NCBI GenBank assembly: GCA_963784995.1
Contig: CAWATZ010000006.1
Coordinates: 1 to 64,000, forward strand
DNA length: 64,000 nt
Reading direction: 5' to 3'
Source: CAWATZ01 sp963784995
GTDB lineage: Bacteria > Planctomycetota > Planctomycetia > Gemmatales > Gemmataceae
Below are positions 1 to 9,251 of the stretch, in pieces; positions within the stretch are counted from its first letter, which is position 1, and each line of letters starts with the position of its first letter. The position numbers and the translations under genes are program-made. Below the pieces are notes generated by a model. It saw only the letters and a program-made list of their open reading frames with translations, searched no databases and was not told the DNA's origin.

Positions 1-261
1 AGGCACTGCGGCCTGGTCGCCTTTCCGTTTGCGGACGGGGCCTTGCCGCGGCGTGGGGTCCAGGGGCAGCTGGTTGACCCATGCCTCCAGATCAGCAACG
101 CGCCATCGGCGCCGGCGGCCTGGGAACTTCACGGGCTTGGGACGACCCTTGAGCAGATACCAGCGCGAACGACTGACCCCGATGACTGCCCAAGGGGTGT
201 CGGTGAGGAGGGGTTGTGGGTCCGATGAACTGGCGGACGAGATTGGTTTCTTCTTGGCCAC
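1..261 (-). CDS. AlpA/excisionase-like helix-turn-helix protein, 3'-truncated by window edge
   Basis: Reading the minus strand from a GTG at 261 gives 87 codons with no stop before the edge. The protein begins VAKKKPISSASSSD and has a lysine/serine-rich lead. A core DTPWAVIGVSRSRWYLLK, then KFPGRRRRWRVADLEAWV, follows. This is the pattern of small MerR/AlpA-type winged HTH proteins: recognition helix, an arginine-rich wing, then a DLEAW helix. In planctomycetes such genes often sit next to a site-specific recombinase and act as excisionase or DNA-binding adaptor; any recombinase would lie outside this window. The start is inferred (gagag lies about 7 bases upstream); an in-frame GTG about 30 bases further upstream is possible. 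The family call rests on pattern recognition. Confidence 0.6.
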   Translation of the reverse strand, partial: MAKKKPISSASSSDPQPLLTDTPWAVIGVSRSRWYLLKGRPKPVKFPGRRRRWRVADLEAWVNQLPLDPTPRQGPVRKRKGDQAAVP

Positions 262-645
262 GGCTCGGCTCTCGTGCTGTAACGGGGACACCTGGAGAGC
301 AACCGGAGGCCACTCTCCCCGCCAGGCGCTTGGCGTTGCGTCACACAGTAATGCGATACAGCACTGCGAGCCGGTATGCACGGCCACCGCGGATTATCCG
401 CTCGCAGCAGTCCTTGGTCAATCCCAGATCGTCCCACCCCTGAAAACACAGCGAGCCGGCCCACTCAAGGTAGACCGGCTCGCGAGAAGAAGATTCTGAG
501 ACTTGGCGTATCCAGAAATCCTCCCCTGTTACGTCACCGTTTACGTCGATCCATCATTCGTCCCGCTTCCGTCCAGGGGTCGTTTTGAGAGTATCGACGC
601 AAACGCCTTGCAAGCAACAACTTGCATCCTGACTCAGTCCTGGAC
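262..645. other. Unassigned region between HTH gene and truncated radical-SAM gene
   Basis: I find no convincing gene. On the minus strand a frame ending at a TGA at 341 stays open for about 70 codons and includes EPVYLEWAGSLCFQGWDDLG, but it has no ATG and no ribosome-binding site. It may be the end of a decayed gene. The stretch probably belongs to the DNA that replaced the rest of the radical-SAM gene to its right. Confidence 0.3.
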
Positions 646-798
646 TCATCCTGAACAAAACGCCAGATCGTCGTAGCAGAACCAGCACGCCTTGGTGCAG
701 CGGTTGGTCAGCTCGATCGAGATGCGCTCGAAACTCGTCGGCCGCGAGTAGGGGTGGTTTATCGGCCGGGTTTTCGTGGCAATGAGAGGGAGCTTCAT
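646..798 (-). pseudogene. Radical-SAM protein, N-terminal 50 residues only
   Basis: From the ATG at 798 the minus strand reads MKLPLIATKTRPINHPYS and then ISIELTNRCTKACWFCY. The spacing CxxxCxxC in TNRCTKACWFCY is the [4Fe-4S]-binding loop that opens every radical-SAM domain. The frame then stops at 646, two dozen bases after the motif. Full-length family members have 300 or more residues, so this is a 5' remnant cut off by rearrangement, most likely by the DNA carrying the HTH gene on the left. A purine-rich AGGCAGGG precedes the ATG. No substrate can be inferred. Confidence 0.6.
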
Positions 799-831
799 GG
801 TGGCCCTGCCTTTCGAGCCCAACGCTTCCCT

Positions 832-885
832 TTGTAGGACGGCCTTCCCAGGCCGTCCGGACGGCCTGGGAAGGCCGTCCTACAA
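832..885. repeat. Perfect 54-bp palindrome (two 27-bp arms, no loop)
   Basis: The two halves are exact reverse complements meeting at GTCCGGAC. It lies between the 3' end of the first HEAT gene and the radical-SAM start. The copy at 16094-16143 is related (GTAGGAC, CTTCCCAG and CCGTCCGG blocks shared), so this is a dispersed palindromic element rather than a gene-specific terminator. No U-tract follows. Confidence 0.8.
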
Positions 886-908
886 GAGGGGTTGGGGGAG
901 GGGTTCAG

Positions 909-2014
909 TCACAGCCCTTTGCGAGATGCCTGCCATTTCTTGCGTGCGGCTTGACGGGACGCCGCATCTGCGAAGCCGAGCCGGTCGGGCGCGGGCAGCG
1001 TCTTCAGCCCTGGAACCGCCTGGAAGTAGGGAAAGCCGTATTCCTCCAGCTTCTGCCGCTCTGCTGGAGCAGTGCCGCCAGGGTCACGTCGCCCAGTTCG
1101 GTCGTGAGTTTTGTCTTGCCCAGCTGGAAAGTGCCCACCACCGCGGCATCGTTCAGCAGCGGCTCCAGCTTGCCGATCGCTTCCTTGCCTCCGACCCTGG
1201 CGGCCAGCAGCACCGCCCAGGCACGCACCAGGCCCGGCTGTTTCTGGTCCTGGGCCATCTGCAGCGCCCAGTCCTTCGCTTCCGGCAATTCCAGGGCCAG
1301 GGCCACCACGGCGGTGCGTGCGTGCGTGCTGGCCTTGCCTCGGTCCTTGAGGAAGTCCCAGGTCGCCCGCCGGAGCAGAGCATTGTCGCGGAAGGCCTTC
1401 ACGATTGCCGACCGCTCCGCCAGGATGGTCAGGACGGTGCAAACCTTCTCGTAGTCGGCGGCCTCCAGGGCGACCCGAGAATCGCCCACGAACAGCAGCA
1501 TCAGCAGCAGTTCGCGCAGCACCTCGTTTTCCTTGCTCGAAGTCAGCAGGGACGTGCGGGCCGCCGTGATCCGAGCGGCCAGCAGAGGAGCGGCTTTTTT
1601 CGGATCGCGCTCCAGTTCGTCGAAGCTGGTCTCGGCATGCTGATACAGATCGAGGAAGCGCTTGCGTTGATCGGGACCATTGCCGGCCATAGCGGCGTAG
1701 CGCTTCCAGCCGGGCAGGGGAGGTGTCAGACGGTCGTCCTTGTCATCCAGGAACGCCTGGAAGCGGGCGGCCCGGCCGGCCTGCTGGATCTTGGCCAGGA
1801 TCTGCCGGCACTGCTCGCGCACCTGCGGGTCGGAATCGGCCAGGCCCTTGCGCAGGGCGGCCTCGGCTTTGGGACCGAGCTTGAGCAAGTCCGCCTCGGC
1901 CTGCGTCCGGACCTCGAACGAGTCCGAGGCCAGCTTCTGCACCAGCGCCTCCGGGCCGGCAGCCTGTGCGGACGTCAGCAACAATGTGAGGCCGAGAAAC
2001 AGACTCGAAAACAT
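909..2014 (-). CDS. Secreted HEAT-repeat protein, short paralogue, frameshifted near its 3' end
   Basis: The ATG at 2014 starts MFSSLFLGLTLLLTSAQAAG, a Sec signal peptide. A HEAT-like pair follows (DSFEVRTQAEADLLKLG, then DSDPQVREQCRQIL), then a conserved block that starts PPLPGWKRYAAMAGNG. The C-terminal block seen in the two downstream paralogues (LEPLLND, LAALLQQ, YGFPYF) is split: one frame runs to about 1062, and the other resumes with EEYGFPYFQAVPG and ends at 909. Restoring one base near 1061 joins them. Unlike its neighbours it lacks the array of ~41-residue repeats. Role unknown; probably an exported scaffold. The shift may be real or a sequence error. Confidence 0.75.
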
Positions 2015-2036
2015 CTTTGCTTCGTGAGATTCGTGG

Positions 2037-4028
2037 TTACTTCTTCTGCTTTTGCTGCCATTCCTTGAACTTCTGGAAAGCGGCCTGGCGCTCCTTGTCC
2101 TCGGCAAAGCCGGCATAGCTGGGAGAGCCCAGGGTCACCTTGTTGCCGCGAAGGAGCTTGAAGTAGGGGAAGCCGTAGTCGGCCGGGTTCTGGCCGTTCT
2201 TTTGCAGCAGCACGGCCAGGACCACGTCGCGCACCTGGGCCTTGAGCGTGATCATGTTGATGCCGGCCGAGCCGACCTCGGTAGTGTCGTTCAGCAGCGG
2301 CTCCAGCTCGGCCGCCTGCTCCTTGGTGCCCTGCTGGGAGACAAAGAGGATCGCCTGTCCCCGGCTGTAGACGTTCCCTTTCTTGTCCACGGCCGCCTTC
2401 AGAGCCAGCGGCACCGCTTCCTTCATCTGCAGGACGCGAGCCAGGTACAGCCCCTGGTTGGCAAAGTTCGGGCTCAGGGGTTGGTCCTTGGCCGAGGCGA
2501 AGTAGCGCTTCAGGGCCGGCTTGAGCTGCTCTTCAATGATCTCATTGGCCTGCAGACGCCGGCAGGTATGGTAAACCTGATACAACCGGGAAACGTCGTT
2601 GGAACTGAGCAGCGTCCGAGCGTGCTTGCGGAAGACCGGCGTGACCGTGTCGCGCAGCAGGTCGTTCATCTGCAGCTGCTGGCAGGTGCTGATGGCCGTG
2701 TTCATCTCATTCCAGTCCGCGGCCTTTTCCAGACTGGCCAGGATCATCTTCCGGCCTGCAGGGCGGAGGACGCCTTCCATCGCCTCCTCCAGGTGCATCA
2801 TCTGGGCCATTTGCAGGGCGGTGTAGAACTTGTTCTGGTCGTTGAGGTTGTCGGCCGACTCGCTGATGACGCGCACCGCGGCCGGCCGCATCAGTGAGTC
2901 GAACAGGTCCATCTGGTTGGTCATCTGGGCCAGGTAGCGTGCCTGGTAGAACCGGTTCATGTCGCTGACGTGGTCGGCGGCAGCCTGGATGTGCCGGCTG
3001 GCGGCCGGCTTGAGGACGCGCTCGATGACGTCCTGCATTTGCAGTACCTGGGCCACGCTGGCGACCTGCTGCATCTGGTTGAGGTCGGTCCCCCCGGCCG
3101 CCTTCTCCGCCAGCTTGAGCAGCACCGGCCGGATCGTTCCCTGGACCACGTCCTCCATTCCGAGATTGTTGGCCGCGTAAGCGATTTGCTGCAGCCGATT
3201 GAGGTCCTCGTTCTTGACCGCGTCCACGGCGTGCTTCCGCACCGCCTGCTTCAGCGAGTCGTCGATGACGTCGTGCAGCCCGAGATAGCTGGCCAGGTAG
3301 CTCGTCTGCGAGAGCGTGTTGACGTCCATGCTCCGTTTGGCCAGGAATCGGCTGGCCAGCCGCCGGGTCGCCGGGCTCTGGCGGACCTCGGTCACGACGA
3401 CCTGGTTGTAGAAGAAATGCAGGTGCTGGTTGAACTGGTTGTTGTCCACGTTTCCCAGGCAGCCGGCGAGAAAAATCCCATTGACCTCGGCTGTGGCCGA
3501 GACGTTCCCGGCCGGGACGGCGCTGAACTTTTGCTGCAGCTGCTGCATGCGCGTGAGCCATTGACCGCCCAGCTGAGCCGGGTTCTTTTCAAGCAACTCC
3601 AGCAGCGGCCTGTCGATCCGGTAGAGCCGGACGTAGAGCAACCGGGCCGCGAGGTCATTGCCCGCCAGGTCCTGAAGGCGGTTCCAGCCGACCAGGGAGC
3701 CGGCCTTCGGATCGCGCTGGCCCAGGACGAACGCTTCCAGCTCAACGTCCAGATCGCTGCGGCGTGCCAGTTGCAGCAGCTCCTCACAGTGGACGCGCAC
3801 CTCCCGATCGGCGTGCTTGAGACCATCTTGCAAGGCCGGAATGGACGCTCGCCCCAGCTTGCGCAGTTGCTGGGCCGCTTCCTCGCGGACCTCGAAGGAT
3901 TCGCTGGCCAGCTGCTGGACCAGCTGAGCGGGCGTTGGCGTCACGGCGGCTGCCTGGCCGGGGACCGGACCAGCGAGCAGCAGGCCCACGAGCAGGGCAA
4001 GGAGCAAACCATTGCGCGAGCGAGTCAT
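2037..4028 (-). CDS. Secreted HEAT/helical-repeat protein (663 aa)
   Basis: The ATG at 4028 gives MTRSRNGLLLALLVGLLLAG, a signal peptide with cleavage expected near residue 26. Residues about 33-90 form HEAT-like helices (SESFEVREEAAQQLRKLG; HADREVRVHCEELL). From about residue 250 to 575 the protein is built of eight tandem units of ~41 residues. Each begins like QMxDVIxxxLKPA and ends near LAQxL. A C-terminal block with ADYGFPYFKLL and FAEDKERQAAFQKF closes it. This is the only intact member of three adjacent paralogues on this strand. The protein should act outside the cytoplasmic membrane. The function is unknown; solenoid repeats suggest protein binding. Confidence 0.85.
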   Translation of the reverse strand: MTRSRNGLLLALLVGLLLAGPVPGQAAAVTPTPAQLVQQLASESFEVREEAAQQLRKLGRASIPALQDGLKHADREVRVHCEELLQLARRSDLDVELEAFVLGQRDPKAGSLVGWNRLQDLAGNDLAARLLYVRLYRIDRPLLELLEKNPAQLGGQWLTRMQQLQQKFSAVPAGNVSATAEVNGIFLAGCLGNVDNNQFNQHLHFFYNQVVVTEVRQSPATRRLASRFLAKRSMDVNTLSQTSYLASYLGLHDVIDDSLKQAVRKHAVDAVKNEDLNRLQQIAYAANNLGMEDVVQGTIRPVLLKLAEKAAGGTDLNQMQQVASVAQVLQMQDVIERVLKPAASRHIQAAADHVSDMNRFYQARYLAQMTNQMDLFDSLMRPAAVRVISESADNLNDQNKFYTALQMAQMMHLEEAMEGVLRPAGRKMILASLEKAADWNEMNTAISTCQQLQMNDLLRDTVTPVFRKHARTLLSSNDVSRLYQVYHTCRRLQANEIIEEQLKPALKRYFASAKDQPLSPNFANQGLYLARVLQMKEAVPLALKAAVDKKGNVYSRGQAILFVSQQGTKEQAAELEPLLNDTTEVGSAGINMITLKAQVRDVVLAVLLQKNGQNPADYGFPYFKLLRGNKVTLGSPSYAGFAEDKERQAAFQKFKEWQQKQKK

Positions 4029-4200
4029 GGCGGTTGACTTCCTGAATCCTCGGTGCGAGACGCTGGCAGCCGGAACACCCCGGCTGGGAGGGTTGCCTCT
4101 AGAATAGGGGAGAGTGACGCTGTTTGTCCAGCACCAACTTGCCGGAAATGGTCCGCGCACGGGCATGGGCCCCGCTGGGACCCTTTTCCTGGACAATTCC

Positions 4201-4280
4201 CGAAAGGCGAGCGGCGCGGCGTCAGCCCGCCGGTAATGGGGTTGCTACCGGCGGGCTGACGCCGCGCCGCTCGCCTTTCG
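4201..4280. repeat. Long inverted repeat, 35-bp perfect arms
   Basis: Arms 4201-4235 and 4246-4280 are exact reverse complements around a 10-bp loop. They share the block GGCGAGCGGCGCGGCGT and the CAGCCCGCC/TAAGCCCGCC region with the palindrome at 21101-21202, so both belong to one repeat family. It lies between two HEAT paralogues and could incidentally act as a transcription barrier. Confidence 0.85.
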
Positions 4281-4310
4281 GTTAGTGGGTCTTGAGCAGC
4301 GGGATCGACG

Positions 4311-6321
4311 TTATTCGTGGTTCGTCCTTTGGCGGTCTTGCGGCTTCTGCTGTTGCTGCCATTGCTTGAACTTCTGGAAGGCGGCCTGCCGCTCCTTGTC
4401 GTCGGCAAAACCGGCCATGTGCGAACACTCCAGCAGCTTGGTGCCAGGGTGGAGTTTGAAGTAGGGAAAGCCATAGTCCGCCAGATCCTGGCCATTCTTT
4501 TCGAGTAATGCTCCCAGGACCACGTCACGCACCTGAACTTTGATATACAGAGAGTCGGTATGAAGCGTGACAATGTGGGTCGTGTCGGTCAGCAGGGGCT
4601 CCAGCTGGGCTATTTGTTCCCTGCTGCCATGCTTCACGACAAAGCAGACCGCCTCTCCTCGGTCGCTTCCCTGGGTGGTTGTCGCCTTCAGAGCCAACGG
4701 TACGGCTTCTTTCATCTGCTGCAGCTCGCGCAAGGTAAAGTGCCTGGTCCAGGGAATGTCCGTGCAACGTCTGGTCCTTGGCCCAGACGAAATAGCGACG
4801 CAGGGCCGGCTTGAGCTGCTTCTCGATGAATTCATTGGCACCCACTTGCTGGCAAGTCTTGTAAACCTGGCACAACCGGGAAACGTCGTTGGACTCCAGC
4901 AGCGTCCGTGCGTGTTTGAGGAAGACCGGCGTGACCGTGTCGCGCAGCAGGTCGTTCAGCTGCAGCTGCTGGCACAGGACAATGGCGGTGCTGATCTCAT
5001 TCCAGTCGCCGGGCTTTTCCAGGGCAGCAAGCATTCGGCGTCGGCCGGCCGGGCGGAGGACGCCTTCCACCGCCTCCTCCAGGTTCATCATCTGGGTCAA
5101 CTGCATGGCAGTTTGGAGATTGAGCGGGTGGCCGAGGTTGTCAGCCGCCTCGCTGATGAGCCGCACGGCGGCCGGCCGCATTACCGAGTTGAAAAGTTCC
5201 ATCTGGTTCGTTGCCTGGGCCAGGTCGATTGGCCGGTAGAAATCCATCACGTGCCTGACCTTGTCGGCGGCAGCTCGGATGCACCGGCCGGCCGCCGGTT
5301 TGAGGATGGCGTCGGTGATGTCCTGCGAATGCAGCGTTTCAGCCAGGGAGGCCACCTGCTGGATCTGGATGGCGTTCTCGGCCTGGGCTGCCTTCTCCGC
5401 CAGCTTGACCAGCACGGGCCTGAACATTCCTTCGATCACTTCGCCCATCTCCAGTTTGACCGCCAGAGCAGCGCATTGCTCCATGCAGGAGAGGTCTTCG
5501 GACTTGAGCGCCGCCGCGGCGTGCTTTTTAACCGCTTCCTTGAGGTCCCCAGCGAGCGCACCGTGCCGATCGAAGGAATCGATCAGCTCGCAATTCTGCC
5601 ACAAGGTATGGAATTCGTTGTTGCGGGCAGACAGCATTCGACTCATCAGCCGCTGGGTCGCCGGGCTCTGCCGCGCCTCGGTCGGGATGATCTGATTGCG
5701 AGACACGAGATACCTGAACTGGTTGAACCGCGCGTTGTCAATCGTCCCCAGGCAGCCGACGAGCAGAAGGCCATTGACCGCGGCCACCGCCGAGGGGTTC
5801 CGGGTACTGGCACCACTTCCGATTTCCTCCAACTGCCGGGCGCGCTGGAGCCACTGGTCGCGCAGCTGGTCCGGATTCGTTTCGAGCAGCTCCAGCAGCT
5901 TTTTGTCGGCCCGGTAGAGCCGGACGTAGAGCAAACGGGCCGAGAAGTCATTGCCCGCAAGTTTCTGCAAGCGGTCCCAGCCGACCAGTGGGGCCGCCCG
6001 CGGATCGCGGTTGCCGAGCACGAACGCTTCCAGCGCGGCGTCCTGTTTGCTGCGCTGCGCGAGCGGCAACAGGTCCTCGCAGTGGAGCCGCACTTCCCGG
6101 TCGGAATGCCCCAGTCCTTGCCGCAGGGCCGGGACCGCCGAGCGTCCCAGCTTCTTCAGCTGCTGCAGGGCCTGCTCGCGGACCTCGAACGAATCGCTGG
6201 CAAGCTGCTGCACCAGCTGGACCGGGGTCGGCGCCGCGGGCGGTGCCTGAGCGTGAGCCAAAATGCCAGGCAGCAGGCCGACGAGCAGAGAAAGGAGCAG
6301 ACCATTCCGTGATCGCGTCAT
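4311..6321 (-). CDS. Secreted HEAT/helical-repeat protein, third paralogue, frameshifted
   Basis: The ATG at 6321 starts MTRSRNGLLLSLLVGLLPG, almost the same signal peptide as the gene at 2037-4028. HEAT helices (SDSFEVREQALQQLKKLG) and the ~41-residue repeat array follow. The first frame stays in register to LDQALYLAR at about 4730. The continuation QQMKEAVPLALKA, the YGFPYFKLHPG block and the end at 4311 lie in another frame, so one indel near 4726 splits the gene. Identity with the neighbour is high throughout, which indicates tandem duplication. Whether it is decayed or mis-sequenced cannot be decided here. Confidence 0.8.
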
Positions 6322-6504
6322 GGCGGTTACTTCCTGAAACCCCAGAGCAAAACCCCGATGGCCGGAACATCCCGGCCGGGAAAGTCCCTCCAGGATACGG
6401 GACCGAGGGACTAGGTGTCCAGCCCACGCGCTCCTGCCCTGGACAATTCCGAAAGTGTCGCTACGCAGAACAGCAGACGATCCCTTCAACCCGAGGTGCC
6501 TGCC

Positions 6505-7110
6505 ATGATGACTCCGACCGTGATTACCCTGCTGGTCATCGGCGGGGTGGTGCTGCTGATCATCTTCTGGCTGGTGGCCGTTTACAACGGCCTGGTGGTC
6601 AGCCGGAACCAGTACAGGAACGCCTTCGCCCAGATCGACGTGCAGCTGAAGCGCCGCTATGACCTGATCCCCAACCTGGTCGAGTGTGTCAAGGGCTACA
6701 TGGCCCATGAACGCGGAACTCTCGAAGACGTGATCAACGCCCGCAACAGCGCCTTTGCCGCCTCGCAGAAAGCGGCCAGCGACCCGACTGACCCCGAGGC
6801 CATCACGCAGCTGAACCGGGCGGAGGGCCAGCTGGGCGGGGCGCTCGGCCGGCTGCTGGCTTTGGCGGAGGCCTATCCCGACCTCAAGGCCAATCAGAAC
6901 ATGCTGGCCTTGCAGGAGGAACTGACCTCGACCGAGAACAAGATCGGCTTCGCCCGGCAGGCTTTCAATGACGCGGTGATGCAGTTCAACAATCAGCGAT
7001 CGGTCTTTCCCGCCGTGATGGTGGCGGGGATGTTCGGTTTCCCCGAGGCGAAGATGTTCGAGATCGAGGCCCCGGCCCAGCGCGAGGCGCCGCGGGTGTC
7101 GTTCCAGTGA
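6505..7110 (+). CDS. lemA: LemA family protein
   Basis: The protein starts MMTPTVITLLVIGGVVLLII, an N-terminal membrane anchor. NQYRNAFAQIDVQLKRRYDL and IPNLVECVKGYMAHER follow, which is the diagnostic LemA core, then a helical body and a conserved end NNQRSVFPAVMVAGMFGF. At 201 residues it has the usual LemA length. LemA proteins are anchored with a short outside tail and a helical domain; their exact role is unsettled. They very often neighbour M48/HtpX-like proteases, as here (gene at 7281). The start could be either of two adjacent ATGs (6505 or 6508). The gene is divergent from the HEAT cluster. Confidence 0.92.
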   Translation: MMTPTVITLLVIGGVVLLIIFWLVAVYNGLVVSRNQYRNAFAQIDVQLKRRYDLIPNLVECVKGYMAHERGTLEDVINARNSAFAASQKAASDPTDPEAITQLNRAEGQLGGALGRLLALAEAYPDLKANQNMLALQEELTSTENKIGFARQAFNDAVMQFNNQRSVFPAVMVAGMFGFPEAKMFEIEAPAQREAPRVSFQ

Positions 7111-7131
7111 GGTCCAATCCAGGGAGGCGTT

Positions 7132-7267
7132 GTTCGACCCCTGCCGGCTTGCCCGGCAGGTGAAGGAGGTCATCGGCTAGAAGAGGTGGAAAAGAAAAAT
7201 GTTCTTCTGCCTTCGTTTCTAGCCGACGACCTCCTTCACCTGCCGGGCAAGCCGGCAGGGGTCGAAC
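7132..7267. repeat. Large inverted repeat between lemA and the M48 gene
   Basis: Arms of about 50 bases (7132-7181 and 7216-7267) pair almost completely around an AG-rich loop of ~35 bases. The central blocks CCTGCCGGCTTGCCCGGCAGG are themselves hairpin-forming. The element separates two genes on the same strand and ends 14 bases before the M48 start codon, so it may affect expression or mRNA stability. Confidence 0.85.
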
Positions 7268-7280
7268 ACAATCCACCGCC

Positions 7281-9203
7281 ATGTCCACCAATTTCTTCCA
7301 GCTGCAGGACACCGCCCGGCGGAAGACCTTCCGCCTGCTGGTCCTCTTCGGACTGGCGGTCGTCACCCTGATCCTGATCGTCTACCTGCTGTGCCTGGCC
7401 ATCTTCGTCGGTGTCGAGAAACCGGACGAGGAAGCGCTCCAGCTCTGGCAGCCCCAGATGTTCATGGGTGTCGTGGTCGTGGTGAGCCTGGTGCTGCTGG
7501 TGGGCAGTTTGCTGAAGATTGCGGAGCTGGCGTCCGGCGGCAAGGCGGTCGCCCTGATGGTTGGCGGCGTCGAGGTTCCGACCAACACCCGCGACCTGCA
7601 CCAGCGGCGCATCCTCAACGTGGTCGAGGAAATGGCCATCGCCTCGGGAGTGCCGGTGCCGGTGGTCTTTCTCTTGCCCAATGAGCGGGGTATCAACGCC
7701 TTCGCGGCCGGCTACGGCACCGGCGACGCCATCGTGGCCGTGTCGCAGGGCTGCCTCGACTACCTGACCCGCGACGAGCTGCAAGGCGTCATCGGCCACG
7801 AGTTCAGTCACATCCTGAACGGCGACATGCGGCTGAACATCCGGCTGATCGGCATCGTGGCCGGCATCCTGATCCTGTCGCAGATCGGCGTCATCCTGAT
7901 GGACGCGACCGGCCGCGGTTCCAGCTCCGACAAGAAGGACAACCGCGGTCAATTCTTCCTGCTGGGCCTGGGCCTGTACGTGCTGGGTCTGATCGGCCTG
8001 TTCCTGGGCAACCTGATCAAGGCCGCGGTGTCGCGCCAGCGGGAGTTCCTGGCGGACGCCAGCGCCGTGCAGTTCACCCGCAACCCCGACGGCATCGGCA
8101 CTGCCCTGAAGAAGATCGGCGGCCTGGAGAAGGGGCCGAACATCGACAATCCCCGCGCCGGCGAGGCCAGCCACATGTTCTTCGCCGACGCCCTGCTCGC
8201 CAAGCGTTTCACGAGCCTGTTCGCCACGCACCCTCCGCTGGAGGAACGCATCCGCCGGATCGATCCGCACTGGGATGGGACGTTTCCCAGGGTCAAACCT
8301 CTCCGCGACGAGCCCGCCGAGGCCGAGGAGCGAAAACCAGCCCGCTTGCCACACTTCCTCCCGGGCCTGCCGTCGCTGCCGGGCGTGGGGCAACTCCCGG
8401 TCCTGGCAGCGGTTGACGCCGCAGACCAACCTGACACAACTAGGACACAGCAGCTTCCCGCGCCGCTCCAGGCCGCGGCCCGAGAGCCATTCAGTGCGCG
8501 CTCGCTGGTCTATGCGCTGGTGCTGGACCAGAAACCGGCCGCGCGCCAGGCTCAGCTCGCCCGACTCCGCGAAAACGCGGCCGCGAACGAGTATCAGGAG
8601 ACGCTGCGGCTGCTGCCCCTGGTCGAACCGCTTGCGGAAGAAGCCCGGCTGCCGCTGCTCGACGTGATCCTCCCGGCCCTGCGAACGATGTCTCCGCCCC
8701 AGGCCAGGCAGTTCCGCGACCGGGTCGAAATGCTGGCCACCGTCGATCATCCGCTGGGCGTGTTCGAGTATTCCCTGCTGTGCATCCTGTCGCGCCGGCT
8801 GGACGAGATTTATGGCCCGCGACGGAGCATGCAGGTGCGCTATCGCACGGTCCAGTCCTTGCAGCCGTACGTGGTCCAGGTGCTGGCACTGCTGGCCTGG
8901 GAAGGGAACGAGAGCGAGGACAGGGCCCAGTCGGCCTTCCAGACGGGACTGAGTGCGTTCCTCGGGGGCCCAGCCAGCGTGCCGCTGCCAGTGCGGGATG
9001 AGGTCACGCTGCGGACCTTCCACGCGGCCCTGCGGAACTGCGACCTGGCGGCGCCGCTGCTCAAGCAGCGCGTGATCCAGGGCTGCCAGGCGTGCATCCT
9101 GGCGGACCGGGTGGTGACGGCGCGGGAGAACGAGCTGTTCCGGGCGATCTGTGCTGTGCTGGGGGTGCCGATGCCGCGGCTCGCTGTGCCGCGGCCGGCT
9201 TGA
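7281..9203 (+). CDS. M48 family (HtpX-like) membrane metalloprotease
   Basis: 640 residues. Two N-terminal membrane segments lie at about 18-42 and 60-80. The zinc site HEFSH is at 173-177 inside VIGHEFSHILNGD, and the third ligand is expected in REFLADASAVQ near residue 256. Two more hydrophobic helices lie between them, the HtpX/M48 topology. A partner block FATHPPLEERI occurs near 315. A C-terminal half of about 300 residues is alanine/arginine-rich and not part of canonical HtpX. These enzymes degrade misfolded membrane proteins; the lemA gene upstream is a typical partner. The product is placed in the cytoplasmic membrane. Confidence 0.9.
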   Translation: MSTNFFQLQDTARRKTFRLLVLFGLAVVTLILIVYLLCLAIFVGVEKPDEEALQLWQPQMFMGVVVVVSLVLLVGSLLKIAELASGGKAVALMVGGVEVPTNTRDLHQRRILNVVEEMAIASGVPVPVVFLLPNERGINAFAAGYGTGDAIVAVSQGCLDYLTRDELQGVIGHEFSHILNGDMRLNIRLIGIVAGILILSQIGVILMDATGRGSSSDKKDNRGQFFLLGLGLYVLGLIGLFLGNLIKAAVSRQREFLADASAVQFTRNPDGIGTALKKIGGLEKGPNIDNPRAGEASHMFFADALLAKRFTSLFATHPPLEERIRRIDPHWDGTFPRVKPLRDEPAEAEERKPARLPHFLPGLPSLPGVGQLPVLAAVDAADQPDTTRTQQLPAPLQAAAREPFSARSLVYALVLDQKPAARQAQLARLRENAAANEYQETLRLLPLVEPLAEEARLPLLDVILPALRTMSPPQARQFRDRVEMLATVDHPLGVFEYSLLCILSRRLDEIYGPRRSMQVRYRTVQSLQPYVVQVLALLAWEGNESEDRAQSAFQTGLSAFLGGPASVPLPVRDEVTLRTFHAALRNCDLAAPLLKQRVIQGCQACILADRVVTARENELFRAICAVLGVPMPRLAVPRPA

Positions 9204-9251
9204 CTTGTCCTCTTTCGGGTTGGCCAACCGGTGAAGTGTCAGCCGTCCCTG

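Noticed and set aside
776..2068. 430-codon rightward open frame over the first HEAT gene
   Set aside because: GC-rich antisense frame. The minus strand has a signal peptide and blocks shared with two paralogues.
4567..6312. 580-codon rightward open frame over the third HEAT gene
   Set aside because: Antisense shadow of the conserved repeat array; no independent start signal.
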